Assembly: GCF_045863935.1 (NCBI RefSeq)
Contig: NZ_BTVP01000002.1
Coordinates: 1 to 64,000, forward strand
Direction of reading: 5' to 3'
DNA: 64,000 nt
Source: Parvibaculum sp045863935
GTDB lineage: Bacteria > Pseudomonadota > Alphaproteobacteria > Parvibaculales > Parvibaculaceae
A model generated the notes under the pieces. That model saw only the letters and a list, made by a program, of their open reading frames with translations. It had not been told where the DNA came from and did no database searches. Below, piece after piece: positions 1 to 7,853 of the stretch. How positions within the stretch are numbered: the first letter of the stretch is position 1; each line of letters starts with the position of its first letter. The translations under genes were made by a program, and so were the position numbers.

Positions 1-2
1 CT

Positions 3-188
3 TCAATTGACGGACTCTACTCAAATCTGGAGGAAGTTCAGGGGCTCACGTCAGTCTTAGGAAAGTCAGACGCTAGCTTGGAGATCAGTGGAAGATTCGG
101 CTCCAACGGTACAGGAAGTTTTACCGCAACGTCTCCTCAGGCTCCCGGCATGAAGCTGCAGGCGAAGCTGAGTCTTCTGCCGGAATAG
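3..188 (+). CDS. 3' end of an unidentified protein (partial)
   Basis: An open frame runs in from the left edge of the window and stops at a TAG at 186-188, giving 61 residues ending in AKLSLLPE. The visible part is rich in Gly, Ser and Thr (GRFGSNGTGSFTATSP), which would suit the tail of a beta-rich or surface/phage-type protein, but no family is recognised. The DNA is visibly lower in G+C than the terminase genes to its right. It runs convergently into the small minus-strand frame at 121-345 and overlaps it, so at most one of the two may be a real full-length product. The true start lies outside the window. Confidence 0.35.
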   Translation, partial: SIDGLYSNLEEVQGLTSVLGKSDASLEISGRFGSNGTGSFTATSPQAPGMKLQAKLSLLPE

Positions 189-345
189 TGCGAAGGATTC
201 TTTCCGAGGATAGTTTTTCGAGTTCGTAAGAAAGCCGATTGATCGACTGAATAAGTTGATCAACCTTGGTCTTCGCGGTGTCTTTCAGTGCGCACACGAC
301 TGCCTCCGTTGTCAGATGATTAATCTCTCTAAGTACTGAGGACAC
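121..345 (-). CDS. small hypothetical protein downstream of the terminase gene
   Basis: A 74-codon frame with a GTG start (343-345) lies 3 nt beyond the stop of the large terminase gene on the same strand, with a G-rich Shine-Dalgarno-like stretch inside the terminase 3' end. The product is largely polar and helical (KDTAKTKVDQLIQSINRLSY), with no recognised domain. In gene transfer agents the portal gene normally follows the large terminase gene. This frame is far too short for a portal and shows no resemblance to one. It overlaps the convergent frame ending at 188. It is either a small phage-type accessory gene or chance coding in a junction region. Confidence 0.35.
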   Translation of the reverse strand: MSSVLREINHLTTEAVVCALKDTAKTKVDQLIQSINRLSYELEKLSSERILRTIPAEDSASPAASCREPEETLR

Positions 346-348
346 CCC

Positions 349-1710
349 TCACAACCCCCTCACCTTCGGCTCGCCCGCCTCGCCGGAGAGCATCAATTCC
401 GTCAGTGCCCAGACGAGCGCGTCGAGCCGGTCCGGGCTTTTGCCGCCCGGCACCCAGTCGCACATCTGGTCTTCCAGCTTCGCGAGGCTGCCGACATGAT
501 GCACCAGCCCGCGCTCATAGAGAGCCGCCACGGGTTCGGCGCGCACGCGCTTTCCCCGCGTCGCCCGAACGAGGCGGATCGGCGCGTCCGGCATTTCCTG
601 CCGCATCACCGTGCCCACCATGTCGCCGCCCATATTCGCTTCGGCGACGATCCTGTCCGCCTCATGCGCGCGGTAGCAGCCCGCGACGCGCTTTGCCCAG
701 GCGAGCGGCGACAGGCGCCCCATCGAGCGGTCGTCGAGCACATAGGCGTGGCCGTCCTCGCCGATCCCGGCGCAGACGATGCCGCATTCGTCCGATTTCG
801 TGCCGCCGGTCGCCGGCGGATCGACGCCCACCACCACGCGGACAAGACCGGCGGGCGCCTTCACGATCCGCCCGCGATCGATCGTCTCGCGGCTCCACAG
901 CGCGTCCGGATTGTCCTCGATCAGTTCGGCGTCGAGTTCCTGCCGCCCGAGCCGCGTGCCTTCGTAGCGCGCGATCACGGTGCGGAAAAATCCGTCGGCC
1001 AGGTTCGCCCGGTTCGCCTCAGTCGAGGCGCGCGTCACCGCCGTCGTCTCATCCGCGATCAGCCGCTTCAGCACCGGCACGGGGCGCGGCGTCGTCGTCA
1101 TCACCTGGCGCGGGCTCTCGCCGAGACGGAGCCCGAATTGCAGCATGTCCCAGGCCGCTTCCGCGTAGCGCCATTTCGCCAGTTCATCGCCCCAGGCCGC
1201 ATCGAATTGCGGTCCGCGAAGGCTTTCCGGCTCGCCCGCCGAAAACACATGACCCACCGCGCCGTTCGGCCAGAGAAGGCGTTTGCGCGTCACCTCGTAG
1301 CGCGGCCGCTCGTCGTCGCGCGCGATGCTCCGCAGTCCGGAGGGGCCGTCGATCATCACCTCGCGCACATCGCCCAGCGTCTCGCCGATCAGCGCGATGC
1401 GGCCCGCGCGCCCGGCGTCGACTTCACCTTGCACCCATTCGGCGCCCGCGCGCGTCTTGCCCGCGCCGCGCCCGCCCAGCACCAGCCATGTCGTCCATCT
1501 GCCTGCCGGGGCGAGCTGGTCGTCGCGCGCCCAGAAGCGCCAGTCATTGGCGAGCAGCCGCAGCTCGCGCGGCGTCAGCGCCTTCACGAAGCCGGCCCTT
1601 TCCTCCGCCGTCAAGCAGGCGAGCGAGGCGGCTCTCAAGCTCGGCGCGGATGAGCTCGTCCTCGGCGCGCCGCTTCGCCTTGTCCGCTTCGGGGTCGTTT
1701 CGTTTGGCAA
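349..1710 (-). CDS. phage/GTA-type terminase large subunit
   Basis: This is a DNA-packaging motor ATPase with nuclease, 453 aa from the longest start. Walker A (GGRGAGKT, residues 79-86), Walker B (AAWGDE, about 171-176) and the coupling motif TTTPRP (205-210) are all present. The C-terminal RNase H-like nuclease retains its acidic residues: D297 in VVVGVDPP, E358 in VAEANMGG, and D430 in SPDRLDALVWAL. The architecture matches Rhodobacter-type gene transfer agent terminases. The longest start is a TTG at 1708-1710, giving a 167-nt overlap with the small subunit gene. A second TTG at 1636-1638 (start LRAASLACLTAEER) is nearer to where family members begin. No portal gene follows on this strand, which suggests an interrupted cluster. 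Confidence 0.88.
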   Translation of the reverse strand: MPNETTPKRTRRSGAPRTSSSAPSLRAASLACLTAEERAGFVKALTPRELRLLANDWRFWARDDQLAPAGRWTTWLVLGGRGAGKTRAGAEWVQGEVDAGRAGRIALIGETLGDVREVMIDGPSGLRSIARDDERPRYEVTRKRLLWPNGAVGHVFSAGEPESLRGPQFDAAWGDELAKWRYAEAAWDMLQFGLRLGESPRQVMTTTPRPVPVLKRLIADETTAVTRASTEANRANLADGFFRTVIARYEGTRLGRQELDAELIEDNPDALWSRETIDRGRIVKAPAGLVRVVVGVDPPATGGTKSDECGIVCAGIGEDGHAYVLDDRSMGRLSPLAWAKRVAGCYRAHEADRIVAEANMGGDMVGTVMRQEMPDAPIRLVRATRGKRVRAEPVAALYERGLVHHVGSLAKLEDQMCDWVPGGKSPDRLDALVWALTELMLSGEAGEPKVRGL

Positions 1711-2167
1711 GCCGCGCCGCCTTTTCGATTTCGTGGAGCTTGTCGATGGAGCGCACCAGCGTGGCGAGCCGCCGCGCCTGCCGCTCGCCTTCCGCCTCGT
1801 CGCGTTCCGTTTTCCGCTGCCGCTCGATATCGGCGATCTCGCGGGCGATGAGCTTCGTCAGCCGCGCGGCCAGCGCCTCGGCATCCTGCGGCAGTTCCGT
1901 TTCGAGCCGCTTGTCCTCAACCACCTCGCCGCGCTTCGGCCAGTTTTCTTTTTTCGCGCGGGCGATGATCCTGTTGTAGTGAATCCCGTGCTCGAACCCG
2001 ATCTCGGAGAGCCGTCTCTTGCCGATCTCGTAATCCGCGCGGATCGTTTCCCAGTCGATGTCCTCGTCCGAGAGCGGTTTCGGCGTCACGGAGACGCGCG
2101 CCTTCTTCGGTTCTGGCGGCGCGCTTGCGCTCGCCTTCGCCGGTTTCTTCACCGCCGCCTTCGCCAT
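1544..2167 (-). CDS. putative terminase small subunit
   Basis: A 207-aa protein lies immediately upstream of the large terminase gene and overlaps it. After a low-complexity Lys/Ala/Pro N-terminus it has a helix-turn-helix-like segment (residues about 36-72, DWETIRADYEIGKRRLSEIG onward). A long charged helical region (about 85-165, ADIERQRKTERDEAEGERQA) probably forms a coiled coil. Small terminases recognise packaging DNA through such an HTH and oligomerise through helices. The start is the ATG at 2165-2167. An open frame continues upstream, but only through a palindromic repeat element, so the longer start is an artefact. Small subunits are poorly conserved, so the call rests on gene order and the HTH. 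Confidence 0.7.
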   Translation of the reverse strand: MAKAAVKKPAKASASAPPEPKKARVSVTPKPLSDEDIDWETIRADYEIGKRRLSEIGFEHGIHYNRIIARAKKENWPKRGEVVEDKRLETELPQDAEALAARLTKLIAREIADIERQRKTERDEAEGERQARRLATLVRSIDKLHEIEKAARLAKRNDPEADKAKRRAEDELIRAELESRLARLLDGGGKGRLREGADAARAAAARQ

Positions 2168-2254
2168 GGTCACCCGCACAATTCTGGAGATGGACGTAAG
2201 GTAGGGAGCGAGCGTCACGCTGACAATTGGGGATATCTTCTCTCCCCCCATATT

Positions 2255-2344
2255 CGTCATGCCCGGGCTTGACCCGGGCATCCAGGGGCCGCTTGCTCCC
2301 GCGCCTGCCGCTCTGGATTGCCGGGTCAAGCCCGGCAATGACAA
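2255..2344. repeat. REP-like palindromic repeat, family 1
   Basis: Two imperfectly complementary 30-nt arms (2256-2285 and 2313-2342) are built around GCCCGGGCTTGACCCGGGC and TTGCCGGGTCAAGCCCGGCA, with a 27-nt loop. The element lies between the divergent terminase and NUDIX genes. The same arm sequence recurs at 40468 and 42772, and a related layout at 38617. Translated in frame it gives peptides such as GLTRQS or PGLDPGIQ, which falsely extend neighbouring genes. Confidence 0.9.
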
Positions 2345-2465
2345 GGTTTTTGAGCAACCGGATGACATCGGCATTTTCAGTTTTCCCATCACTTCAACCC
2401 TCGCCTTCCGACTCCCCTTTCCCCCCGAGTCACGGCAAACTCCAGCCAGCCGCTGGAGGGATCAC

Positions 2466-2927
2466 ATGCTGCAACGACTCGCGACCTCGCTTCGCTTCCG
2501 CTTCGTCGCGCGCCAGTCGGCGATTGAGCGGCAGGCGGGCGCGATCCCCTATGCGATCGTCGACGGGCAGCTCGCCGTCCTGCTCGTCACATCGCGGCGC
2601 ACGGGCCGCTGGGTCTTTCCGAAGGGCGGGCTGATGGAAGGCCTCGACCCGCACGAGGCCGCCGCGCAGGAGGCGCTCGAGGAAGCGGGCGTCGAGGGCA
2701 TCGTCGCCGGCCAGCCGCTCGGCGTCTGGCGCACGATCAAGCGCCGCGGTGTCACCGTGAAGCCCATCGAAGTCGACATGTATCCGCTGCGCGTCACGCA
2801 GCAGCACGAAACCTGGGAAGAACAGCATGAGCGCCGCCGCCACTGGGCGGGGCTGCGCGAGGCGCGCCAGCTGCTCTACGATCCCTACCTCGCCGATCTC
2901 GCGGCGATGCTGAAGAACGTGAAATAG
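2466..2927 (+). CDS. NUDIX hydrolase (diphosphoinositol polyphosphate phosphohydrolase-like)
   Basis: A 153-aa single-domain NUDIX protein that hydrolyses a nucleoside- or inositol-diphosphate-type substrate. The NUDIX box spans residues 54-76 (GGLMEGLDPHEAAAQEALEE onward). The REUxEExGU core reads QEALEEAGV, keeping the metal-binding glutamates. The first box Glu is replaced by Leu, as in the WVFPKGG/DIPP-like branch. The start is the ATG at 2466, 7 nt after a GGAGGG Shine-Dalgarno at 2454-2459. Longer starts run into the palindromic repeat. It is convergent with the Pit gene, with only 7 nt between stops. The substrate cannot be read from the sequence. Confidence 0.9.
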   Translation: MLQRLATSLRFRFVARQSAIERQAGAIPYAIVDGQLAVLLVTSRRTGRWVFPKGGLMEGLDPHEAAAQEALEEAGVEGIVAGQPLGVWRTIKRRGVTVKPIEVDMYPLRVTQQHETWEEQHERRRHWAGLREARQLLYDPYLADLAAMLKNVK

Positions 2928-2934
2928 CGCGCTC

Positions 2935-4443
2935 TCAGAAATCGACCGCCATCTTCATCAGCGTATAGAGGAGCGCTGCGAGACCGCCTGCCGCCGGCAC
3001 GGTGATGACCCAGGCAGCCGCAATGGTCAGCACATGACGGCGGCGCACGAGGCGGCGCTTTTCGCGCTTCAACTGTTTCCTGATCGCGTCTTCCGGCGTC
3101 GGCGAGAGCGACGAGGGTTCGTTTGCGTTCGGCTTCGGCGGTTTCGGCCCGTCCGCTTTCAGGCCGAGATTGGCGAGCTGCTCGCGCAGGAAACCGACGC
3201 CGAAGACGCCGCCGATGGCGATATGCGTCGACGACACGGGCAGGCCCATGGCCGAGGCGATGAGCACCGTGATCGCCGCCGCAAGTGCCACGCAATAGGC
3301 GCGTGGCGCATCCATCTTCGTGATCTTGGTGCCGACCGTGCGGATGAGGCGCGGGCCGAACAGGGCGAGGCCGATCGCGATGCCGATGGCGCCGATCGTC
3401 AGTACCCAGAGCGGCAGCGCGACGTTGCCCGCGACCGCTGTTCCCGTCTCCGCCGCATTGACGATGGCCGCAAGCGGGCCCACCGCGTTCGCAACGTCGT
3501 TGGCGCCATGCGCGAACGAAAGAAGCGCGGCCGCGAAGACGAGCGGCAGCGTGAAGAGCCCGGCGACATGCTTGCGCCGGTTTTCAAGCGTTGCCGCGCG
3601 GCGCGCCACCCATGGCCGTGTCGCCACCGTGCCGATGACGAAAGCCGCGAGGCCGAGCAGCCAGACGGTGCTCGTGCTCGGGTGATAGATTTTCTTCAAT
3701 CCCTTCAGCGACAGGTACATGGCGAAGACGCCCGCCATCAGGCCGATCATCACCGGCACCCAGCGCCGCGCCGCCGCCACGCGGTCCGGCTTGAAGAGGA
3801 CCTGCCACTTGATGAAGCCGAGCAGGCCCGCCGCGATGACGCCGCCCATCACCGGCGAGATCACCCAGCTTGCCGCGATGGCGCCCATGGTCGGCCAGGC
3901 GACGATGCCGAAGCCCGCTGCCGCGATACCGGCGCCCAGCACGCCGCCCACGATCGAATGCGTGGTCGAAACGGGGGCGTTGAGGAAGGTCGCGAGATGG
4001 AGCCACATGCCGGCCGCGAGGAAGGACGCCATCATCAGCATCACGAAGTCGCGCACCTCGAAGCCCGCGTCCGGCACCACGATGTTCTTCGAGATCGTGT
4101 TCACCACATCGCCACCCGCGAGGATCGCGCCCGCCGCTTCGCAGATCGCGGCGATCAGCAGCGCGGCGCCGAGCGGCAGGGCACGGCTTCCGACGGCCGG
4201 GCCCATATTGTTGGCGACGTCGTTGGCGCCAATGTTCAGCGCCATGTAGCCGGCGATCACGCCGCCCGCGATGACGAAGAAACTCAAGGGCCCCGACGGC
4301 GCGAGGCCGCTCATGAAAAGGAAGATCGCGACGAGGAAGAGGATCGCCAGTCCGGGGGCGGCAATCGAGCGCGACAGGGCATATGTCGCGTGTTCGAGCT
4401 TCTCGACCTTTTTCAGGTCCTTGTCGAGCGCACTCTTCGGCAC
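2935..4443 (-). CDS. pitA: inorganic phosphate transporter, PiT family
   Basis: A 502-aa multi-spanning inner-membrane symporter for phosphate (or metal-phosphate). The PiT signature is duplicated as expected: GANDVANNMGP (about 72-82) and GANDVANAVGP (about 313-323). Each half also has a PVSTTHSIVGG / PVSSTHIAIGG motif (about 158 and 404). An inserted cytosolic Pro/Lys-rich linker and a basic stretch precede the last membrane segment. The gene begins at the ATG at 4441-4443. Three 11-nt-spaced TGTCA repeats at 4529-4557 on the coding strand look like a Pho box, implying PhoB control under phosphate starvation. This would be unusual if the gene were a constitutive low-affinity Pit. Confidence 0.93.
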   Translation of the reverse strand: MPKSALDKDLKKVEKLEHATYALSRSIAAPGLAILFLVAIFLFMSGLAPSGPLSFFVIAGGVIAGYMALNIGANDVANNMGPAVGSRALPLGAALLIAAICEAAGAILAGGDVVNTISKNIVVPDAGFEVRDFVMLMMASFLAAGMWLHLATFLNAPVSTTHSIVGGVLGAGIAAAGFGIVAWPTMGAIAASWVISPVMGGVIAAGLLGFIKWQVLFKPDRVAAARRWVPVMIGLMAGVFAMYLSLKGLKKIYHPSTSTVWLLGLAAFVIGTVATRPWVARRAATLENRRKHVAGLFTLPLVFAAALLSFAHGANDVANAVGPLAAIVNAAETGTAVAGNVALPLWVLTIGAIGIAIGLALFGPRLIRTVGTKITKMDAPRAYCVALAAAITVLIASAMGLPVSSTHIAIGGVFGVGFLREQLANLGLKADGPKPPKPNANEPSSLSPTPEDAIRKQLKREKRRLVRRRHVLTIAAAWVITVPAAGGLAALLYTLMKMAVDF

Positions 4444-4528
4444 AGCTTCCCCCGAATCGGGCCACAGAGGGGCCCCTCACGTTCGGGTTGTGCGTTTAGC
4501 ATTTCGCCGGGGACAAGCCCATCCCTGT

Positions 4529-4557
4529 GTGACGTTTTTTTGACATTTCGATGACAG
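4529..4557 (-). promoter_or_regulatory. putative Pho box upstream of pitA
   Basis: Read on the minus strand, three heptamers CTGTCAT, ATGTCAA and ACGTCAC follow each other with 4-nt spacers (CGAA, AAAA), an 11-nt period. This matches the classic PhoB box (CTGTCAT direct repeats every 11 bp). It begins right after the DUF2177 stop and lies 86 bp upstream of the pitA start. Confidence 0.75.
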
Positions 4558-4944
4558 TCAGGCCGCCCGGGCGGCCAGATATCCCCCGGCCGCCGCGAGG
4601 CCCGTGAGCGCCATCCCCCACACCATGTCGACCGCCGCCATCCGCCAGGGCCAGCCCTTCAGCGTCGCAAGGTTCGTCATGTCATAGGTCCCATAGGCGA
4701 GGAGACCCAGCGCCGCGCCGCGCAAAAGCGCGCCCCTCCAGCTCTCGGCGGGCATCGCCGCGAAGAAGACGATGCCGCCTATGTAGAAAAGATAGAAGAT
4801 GCCTGCCGCCAGGAAATCGGGTGTCTCGCGCATCAGGCTTCCGAGCGATCCCGCATAGAAATCGCGTGCCACGCGGCTCAGCCAGAGGTAGTCCAGTCCG
4901 AGGAAGACAATCGCGCTTCCGGCATAGGCGAAGATATAGCTCAT
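4558..4944 (-). CDS. DUF2177 family membrane protein
   Basis: A 128-aa protein with about four predicted transmembrane helices (residues about 5-22, 45-64, 72-90, 105-123). It shows the LGLDYLWLSRVARDFY and GTYDMTNLATLKGWPW motifs typical of DUF2177. The function of the family is unknown. It starts at the ATG at 4942-4944 and is encoded upstream of pitA on the same strand. Its stop (4558-4560) touches the Pho box that probably starts pitA transcription, so the two are likely separate transcription units. Confidence 0.9.
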   Translation of the reverse strand: MSYIFAYAGSAIVFLGLDYLWLSRVARDFYAGSLGSLMRETPDFLAAGIFYLFYIGGIVFFAAMPAESWRGALLRGAALGLLAYGTYDMTNLATLKGWPWRMAAVDMVWGMALTGLAAAGGYLAARAA

Positions 4945-5009
4945 GGGGCGCCTCTCCCGTTCCCGTGTGGCTTGCTACGCCGCGAAAGTCAGGCTGGATC
5001 ACATGTTTT

Positions 5010-5471
5010 TCATTCGGGCGGCATGAGCGGCCAGTCGACGATCCGGTCCTCGAGGTCTTCCATGTCCGCCTCGTCCTCATAGAGGAACCGTCCGTGGACG
5101 GACATACCGGCGAGGCGCACCGCCTCGTATTCGCCGGATACGAGCGGGTGCCACCAGGGCAGGTCCTTGCCGTCCTTGATGAGCTTGTAGGCGCAGGAAG
5201 TCGGCATCCAGTCGATGTCTTCGAGGTTCGCGGGCGTCAGCGTCACGCAGTCGGGCACGCGTGTCGATCGGTTCGGATAATCCGAGCAGCGGCAGGTTTC
5301 CGCATCGAGGAGGCGGCAGGCGATGTCGGTGTATTCGATCTCGCCCGTGTCCTCGTCCTCGAGCTTCACGAGGCAGCACTTGGCGCAGCCGTCGCAAAGG
5401 CTTTCCCACTCGTCGCGGGTCATTTCGTCGAGGCGCTTCACGCGCCAGAAGGATTCGGGGCTGCCGGTCAT
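5010..5471 (-). CDS. YcgN family cysteine cluster protein (UPF0260)
   Basis: A 153-aa soluble protein with a cysteine cluster: CDGCAKCC (about 26-33), further Cys in IACRLLDAETCRCSDYP, DCV, and SCAYK. These suit an Fe-S or zinc site. Family signatures WESLCDGCAKCC and LPWWHPLVSGE are clear. The biochemical role is not established. The start MTGSPESFW (ATG at 5469-5471) fits family length. The frame stays open upstream but gives an unrelated N-terminus. It is divergent from the penicillin-binding protein gene. Confidence 0.9.
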   Translation of the reverse strand: MTGSPESFWRVKRLDEMTRDEWESLCDGCAKCCLVKLEDEDTGEIEYTDIACRLLDAETCRCSDYPNRSTRVPDCVTLTPANLEDIDWMPTSCAYKLIKDGKDLPWWHPLVSGEYEAVRLAGMSVHGRFLYEDEADMEDLEDRIVDWPLMPPE

Positions 5472-5670
5472 TCCGGGACAAAACTCTGCTGCGCGGCTTT
5501 TGTCAAAGGGGACTTCAAGTCCGGCCCTGCCCCGCCATCGCCCCGATCCCGCCCTAATCCATGCACAAAGTTCGGCCAGTCTCATTCTGGATCAACGGGG
5601 GCTGGCACGGCGCTCGCATGAAACAGCTACCCGGCACACGCCCGGATTGGGTCCAGCGAGGCGGTTAACC

Positions 5671-7737
5671 TTGACCGACGACAAAGACGATATCGATCCG
5701 CATTACCCGATGCGCGCGCAATTGCGCCGCGCCGGAATGCTGCGCGACCTGCCGCTGCCGTGCGAGAATGACGGCGGCAACGAGCCGAAGCGGTCAATGC
5801 GCAAGCGGGCCAGCAGGCGCTCGCGCGTGCTCACTATTGCGTCGTTCGCTTTCACCGCCTTCATCGCTGGCTTCGTCGCCCTCGTTTTCTTCACCCTGCC
5901 CGATCTCCAGCGCACCCTCGATACGGCGCAGACGGGCGCGCTTTCGATCACAGTCCTCAATGCAAACGGCGACGAACTCGGCATCCGCGGGCAGCGCACT
6001 GCACCCACAGTCCCGCTCGGCGAGATGCCGCCCTACCTCGTGAAGGCCGTCCTCGCAACGGAAGACCGGCGCTTCTACGAACATAACGGCTTCGATCCGC
6101 GCGGCATCGCACGCGCGATGTGGACGAACCTGATTTCCTTCGATCTGGTGGAAGGTGGATCGACGATCACGCAGCAGGTTGCGAAGAATCTCTATCTCGA
6201 CAACAGCCGCACCATCTGGCGCAAGGCGCAGGAAGCGCTCATCACGATGTGGCTCGAGAACAACCTCACCAAGGACGAAATTCTTACGCTCTACCTGAAC
6301 CGTATCTATATGGGTGCCGGCAATTACGGTATGGACGCGGCGGCGCGCTACTATTTCGGCAAGTCGGTGCGCGATGTTTCTCTCCCGGAGGCGGCGATCC
6401 TCGCCGGGCTCCCGAAAGCGCCGAGCCGCTTCTCGCCTGCAAACGATCTTGAGCGCGCGAGGGCGCGCGCAAACCAGGTGCTCGATCGCCTCGTGGACGC
6501 AGGCAGCCTCAGCGAAAAAGAGGTGGCGGGCGCGCGCGCAAATCCGGCCAAGGTTCTCGCACGGTCGGCGGAAGCGGGACGCGAATATTTCGTCGACTGG
6601 GTCGCAGAGGAGGTCCGGACGTTGTTGCCGGACGCCACGGGCCACGTCACCGTTCGCACGACTCTCGATCCACGCCGGCAGACCGCCGCCGAAAAGGCGG
6701 TCGGGAGGGCGCTTGACGGGAACGGTGCCGAGCGCCACGTCACGCAAGGAGCGCTCATCGCCCTCGGACCGGACGGATCGGTGCGCGCCATGGTTGGCGG
6801 AAAGTCGTATATCGAGAGCCAGTTCAATCGCGCGACCCAGGCCAGGCGGCAGCCCGGCTCCGCCTTCAAGCCCATCGTCTATCTCGCGGCACTCAAGGCC
6901 GGCTACACGCCGGACAGTCCGGTGACGGACGAGCCCGTGTCGATGGATGGATGGACGCCGCGCAATGCCTTCACGCGCGACTGGGGTACGGTGAGCCTTG
7001 CCACGGCTCTTGCCAATTCGATCAACACGATCACGGTTCAGGTCGGCGACCGCGTGGGCATGGACCGTATCATTGGCACAGCAAGGGAACTCGGCATAGA
7101 CGGTCCGATGCCCCGCAATCTTTCAATTGTGCTCGGGAGCGCGGAGGTCACGTTGCTCCAGCTCACCTCCTCCTACTCCGCCTTCGCGAACGCAGGCATG
7201 CGCGCGGCACCTTACGGCATCGTTTCGGTGGAAGCCGAGAACGGCGAGACACTCTACAAGCACGAAACGGCTCCGACACAGGTGATGACGCGTACTCAGG
7301 CGCAGGACATGACCTACATGCTTCATCAGGTCATCATGGAAGGCACGGGCCGGTCCGCCGCGCTGTCGGACCGCCTCGCCGCCGGCAAGACCGGCACCAG
7401 CCAGGACAATCGCGACGCCTGGTTCGTCGGCTATACGGGCAACGAAGTCGCGGGTGTCTGGTTCGGCAATGACGACAACACGCCGACGGACGGCGCGGCC
7501 GGCGGCAACTTCGCGGCCATCGTCTGGCACAATTACATGACGGCTGCTGAAACCGGCATGCCGCCGGCGCCCCTTCCCGGCGCGGTGCGCTACCGCGATG
7601 CGCCGTTCGTCTCCGCCACGTCACCGCGCAGCGGTTTCTTCGCCGAGCTCGCCGACCTCTTCAATGCTGCACCGAAGCTCGAGAAACGTCCCTCCGGGGG
7701 GCCCGCGCCGGACTTCCGGACGGGCGGCCGCCGCTGA
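5671..7737 (+). CDS. class A penicillin-binding protein (transglycosylase/transpeptidase, PBP1A family)
   Basis: A bifunctional peptidoglycan synthase of about 688 aa, anchored by one N-terminal membrane segment (about residues 53-77). The glycosyltransferase domain (GT51) shows EDRRFYEHNG (about 131) and GGSTITQQ (about 162). The transpeptidase domain has SAFK (Ser397-Lys400), SIN (450-452) and KTGT (573-576). All catalytic motifs are intact. The start is uncertain: TTG at 5671 (product LTDDKDDIDPHYPMR) sits after GAGGCGG, and an ATG at 5710 is the alternative. The frame remains open further upstream, antisense to the YcgN gene, without protein-like content. Confidence 0.92.
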   Translation: MTDDKDDIDPHYPMRAQLRRAGMLRDLPLPCENDGGNEPKRSMRKRASRRSRVLTIASFAFTAFIAGFVALVFFTLPDLQRTLDTAQTGALSITVLNANGDELGIRGQRTAPTVPLGEMPPYLVKAVLATEDRRFYEHNGFDPRGIARAMWTNLISFDLVEGGSTITQQVAKNLYLDNSRTIWRKAQEALITMWLENNLTKDEILTLYLNRIYMGAGNYGMDAAARYYFGKSVRDVSLPEAAILAGLPKAPSRFSPANDLERARARANQVLDRLVDAGSLSEKEVAGARANPAKVLARSAEAGREYFVDWVAEEVRTLLPDATGHVTVRTTLDPRRQTAAEKAVGRALDGNGAERHVTQGALIALGPDGSVRAMVGGKSYIESQFNRATQARRQPGSAFKPIVYLAALKAGYTPDSPVTDEPVSMDGWTPRNAFTRDWGTVSLATALANSINTITVQVGDRVGMDRIIGTARELGIDGPMPRNLSIVLGSAEVTLLQLTSSYSAFANAGMRAAPYGIVSVEAENGETLYKHETAPTQVMTRTQAQDMTYMLHQVIMEGTGRSAALSDRLAAGKTGTSQDNRDAWFVGYTGNEVAGVWFGNDDNTPTDGAAGGNFAAIVWHNYMTAAETGMPPAPLPGAVRYRDAPFVSATSPRSGFFAELADLFNAAPKLEKRPSGGPAPDFRTGGRR

Positions 7738-7853
7738 AGAACATCCGAACAAAGCACCTTGCCTGAACAAACAGCTCCGGTGCTCGTCCCGGGAATTGCG
7801 CGGCTGCGCGCGATGCGTCATACAGGCGTCCAGTTCAACGGGATTTAATCGAA

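Noticed and set aside
405..1979. Long plus-strand open frame antisense to the terminase genes
   Set aside because: Arg/Pro/Ser-rich low-complexity translation is typical of an antisense reading of GC-rich genes. The minus strand has full terminase motifs.
2168..2392. N-terminal extension of the small terminase through the repeat
   Set aside because: The extension encodes GLTRQS and PGSSPGMT peptides of a palindromic repeat; the ATG at 2167 begins family-like sequence.
3034..4554. 506-codon plus-strand frame opposite pitA
   Set aside because: Product is rich in Arg/His/Asp with no domain, and it mirrors the PiT gene codon by codon.
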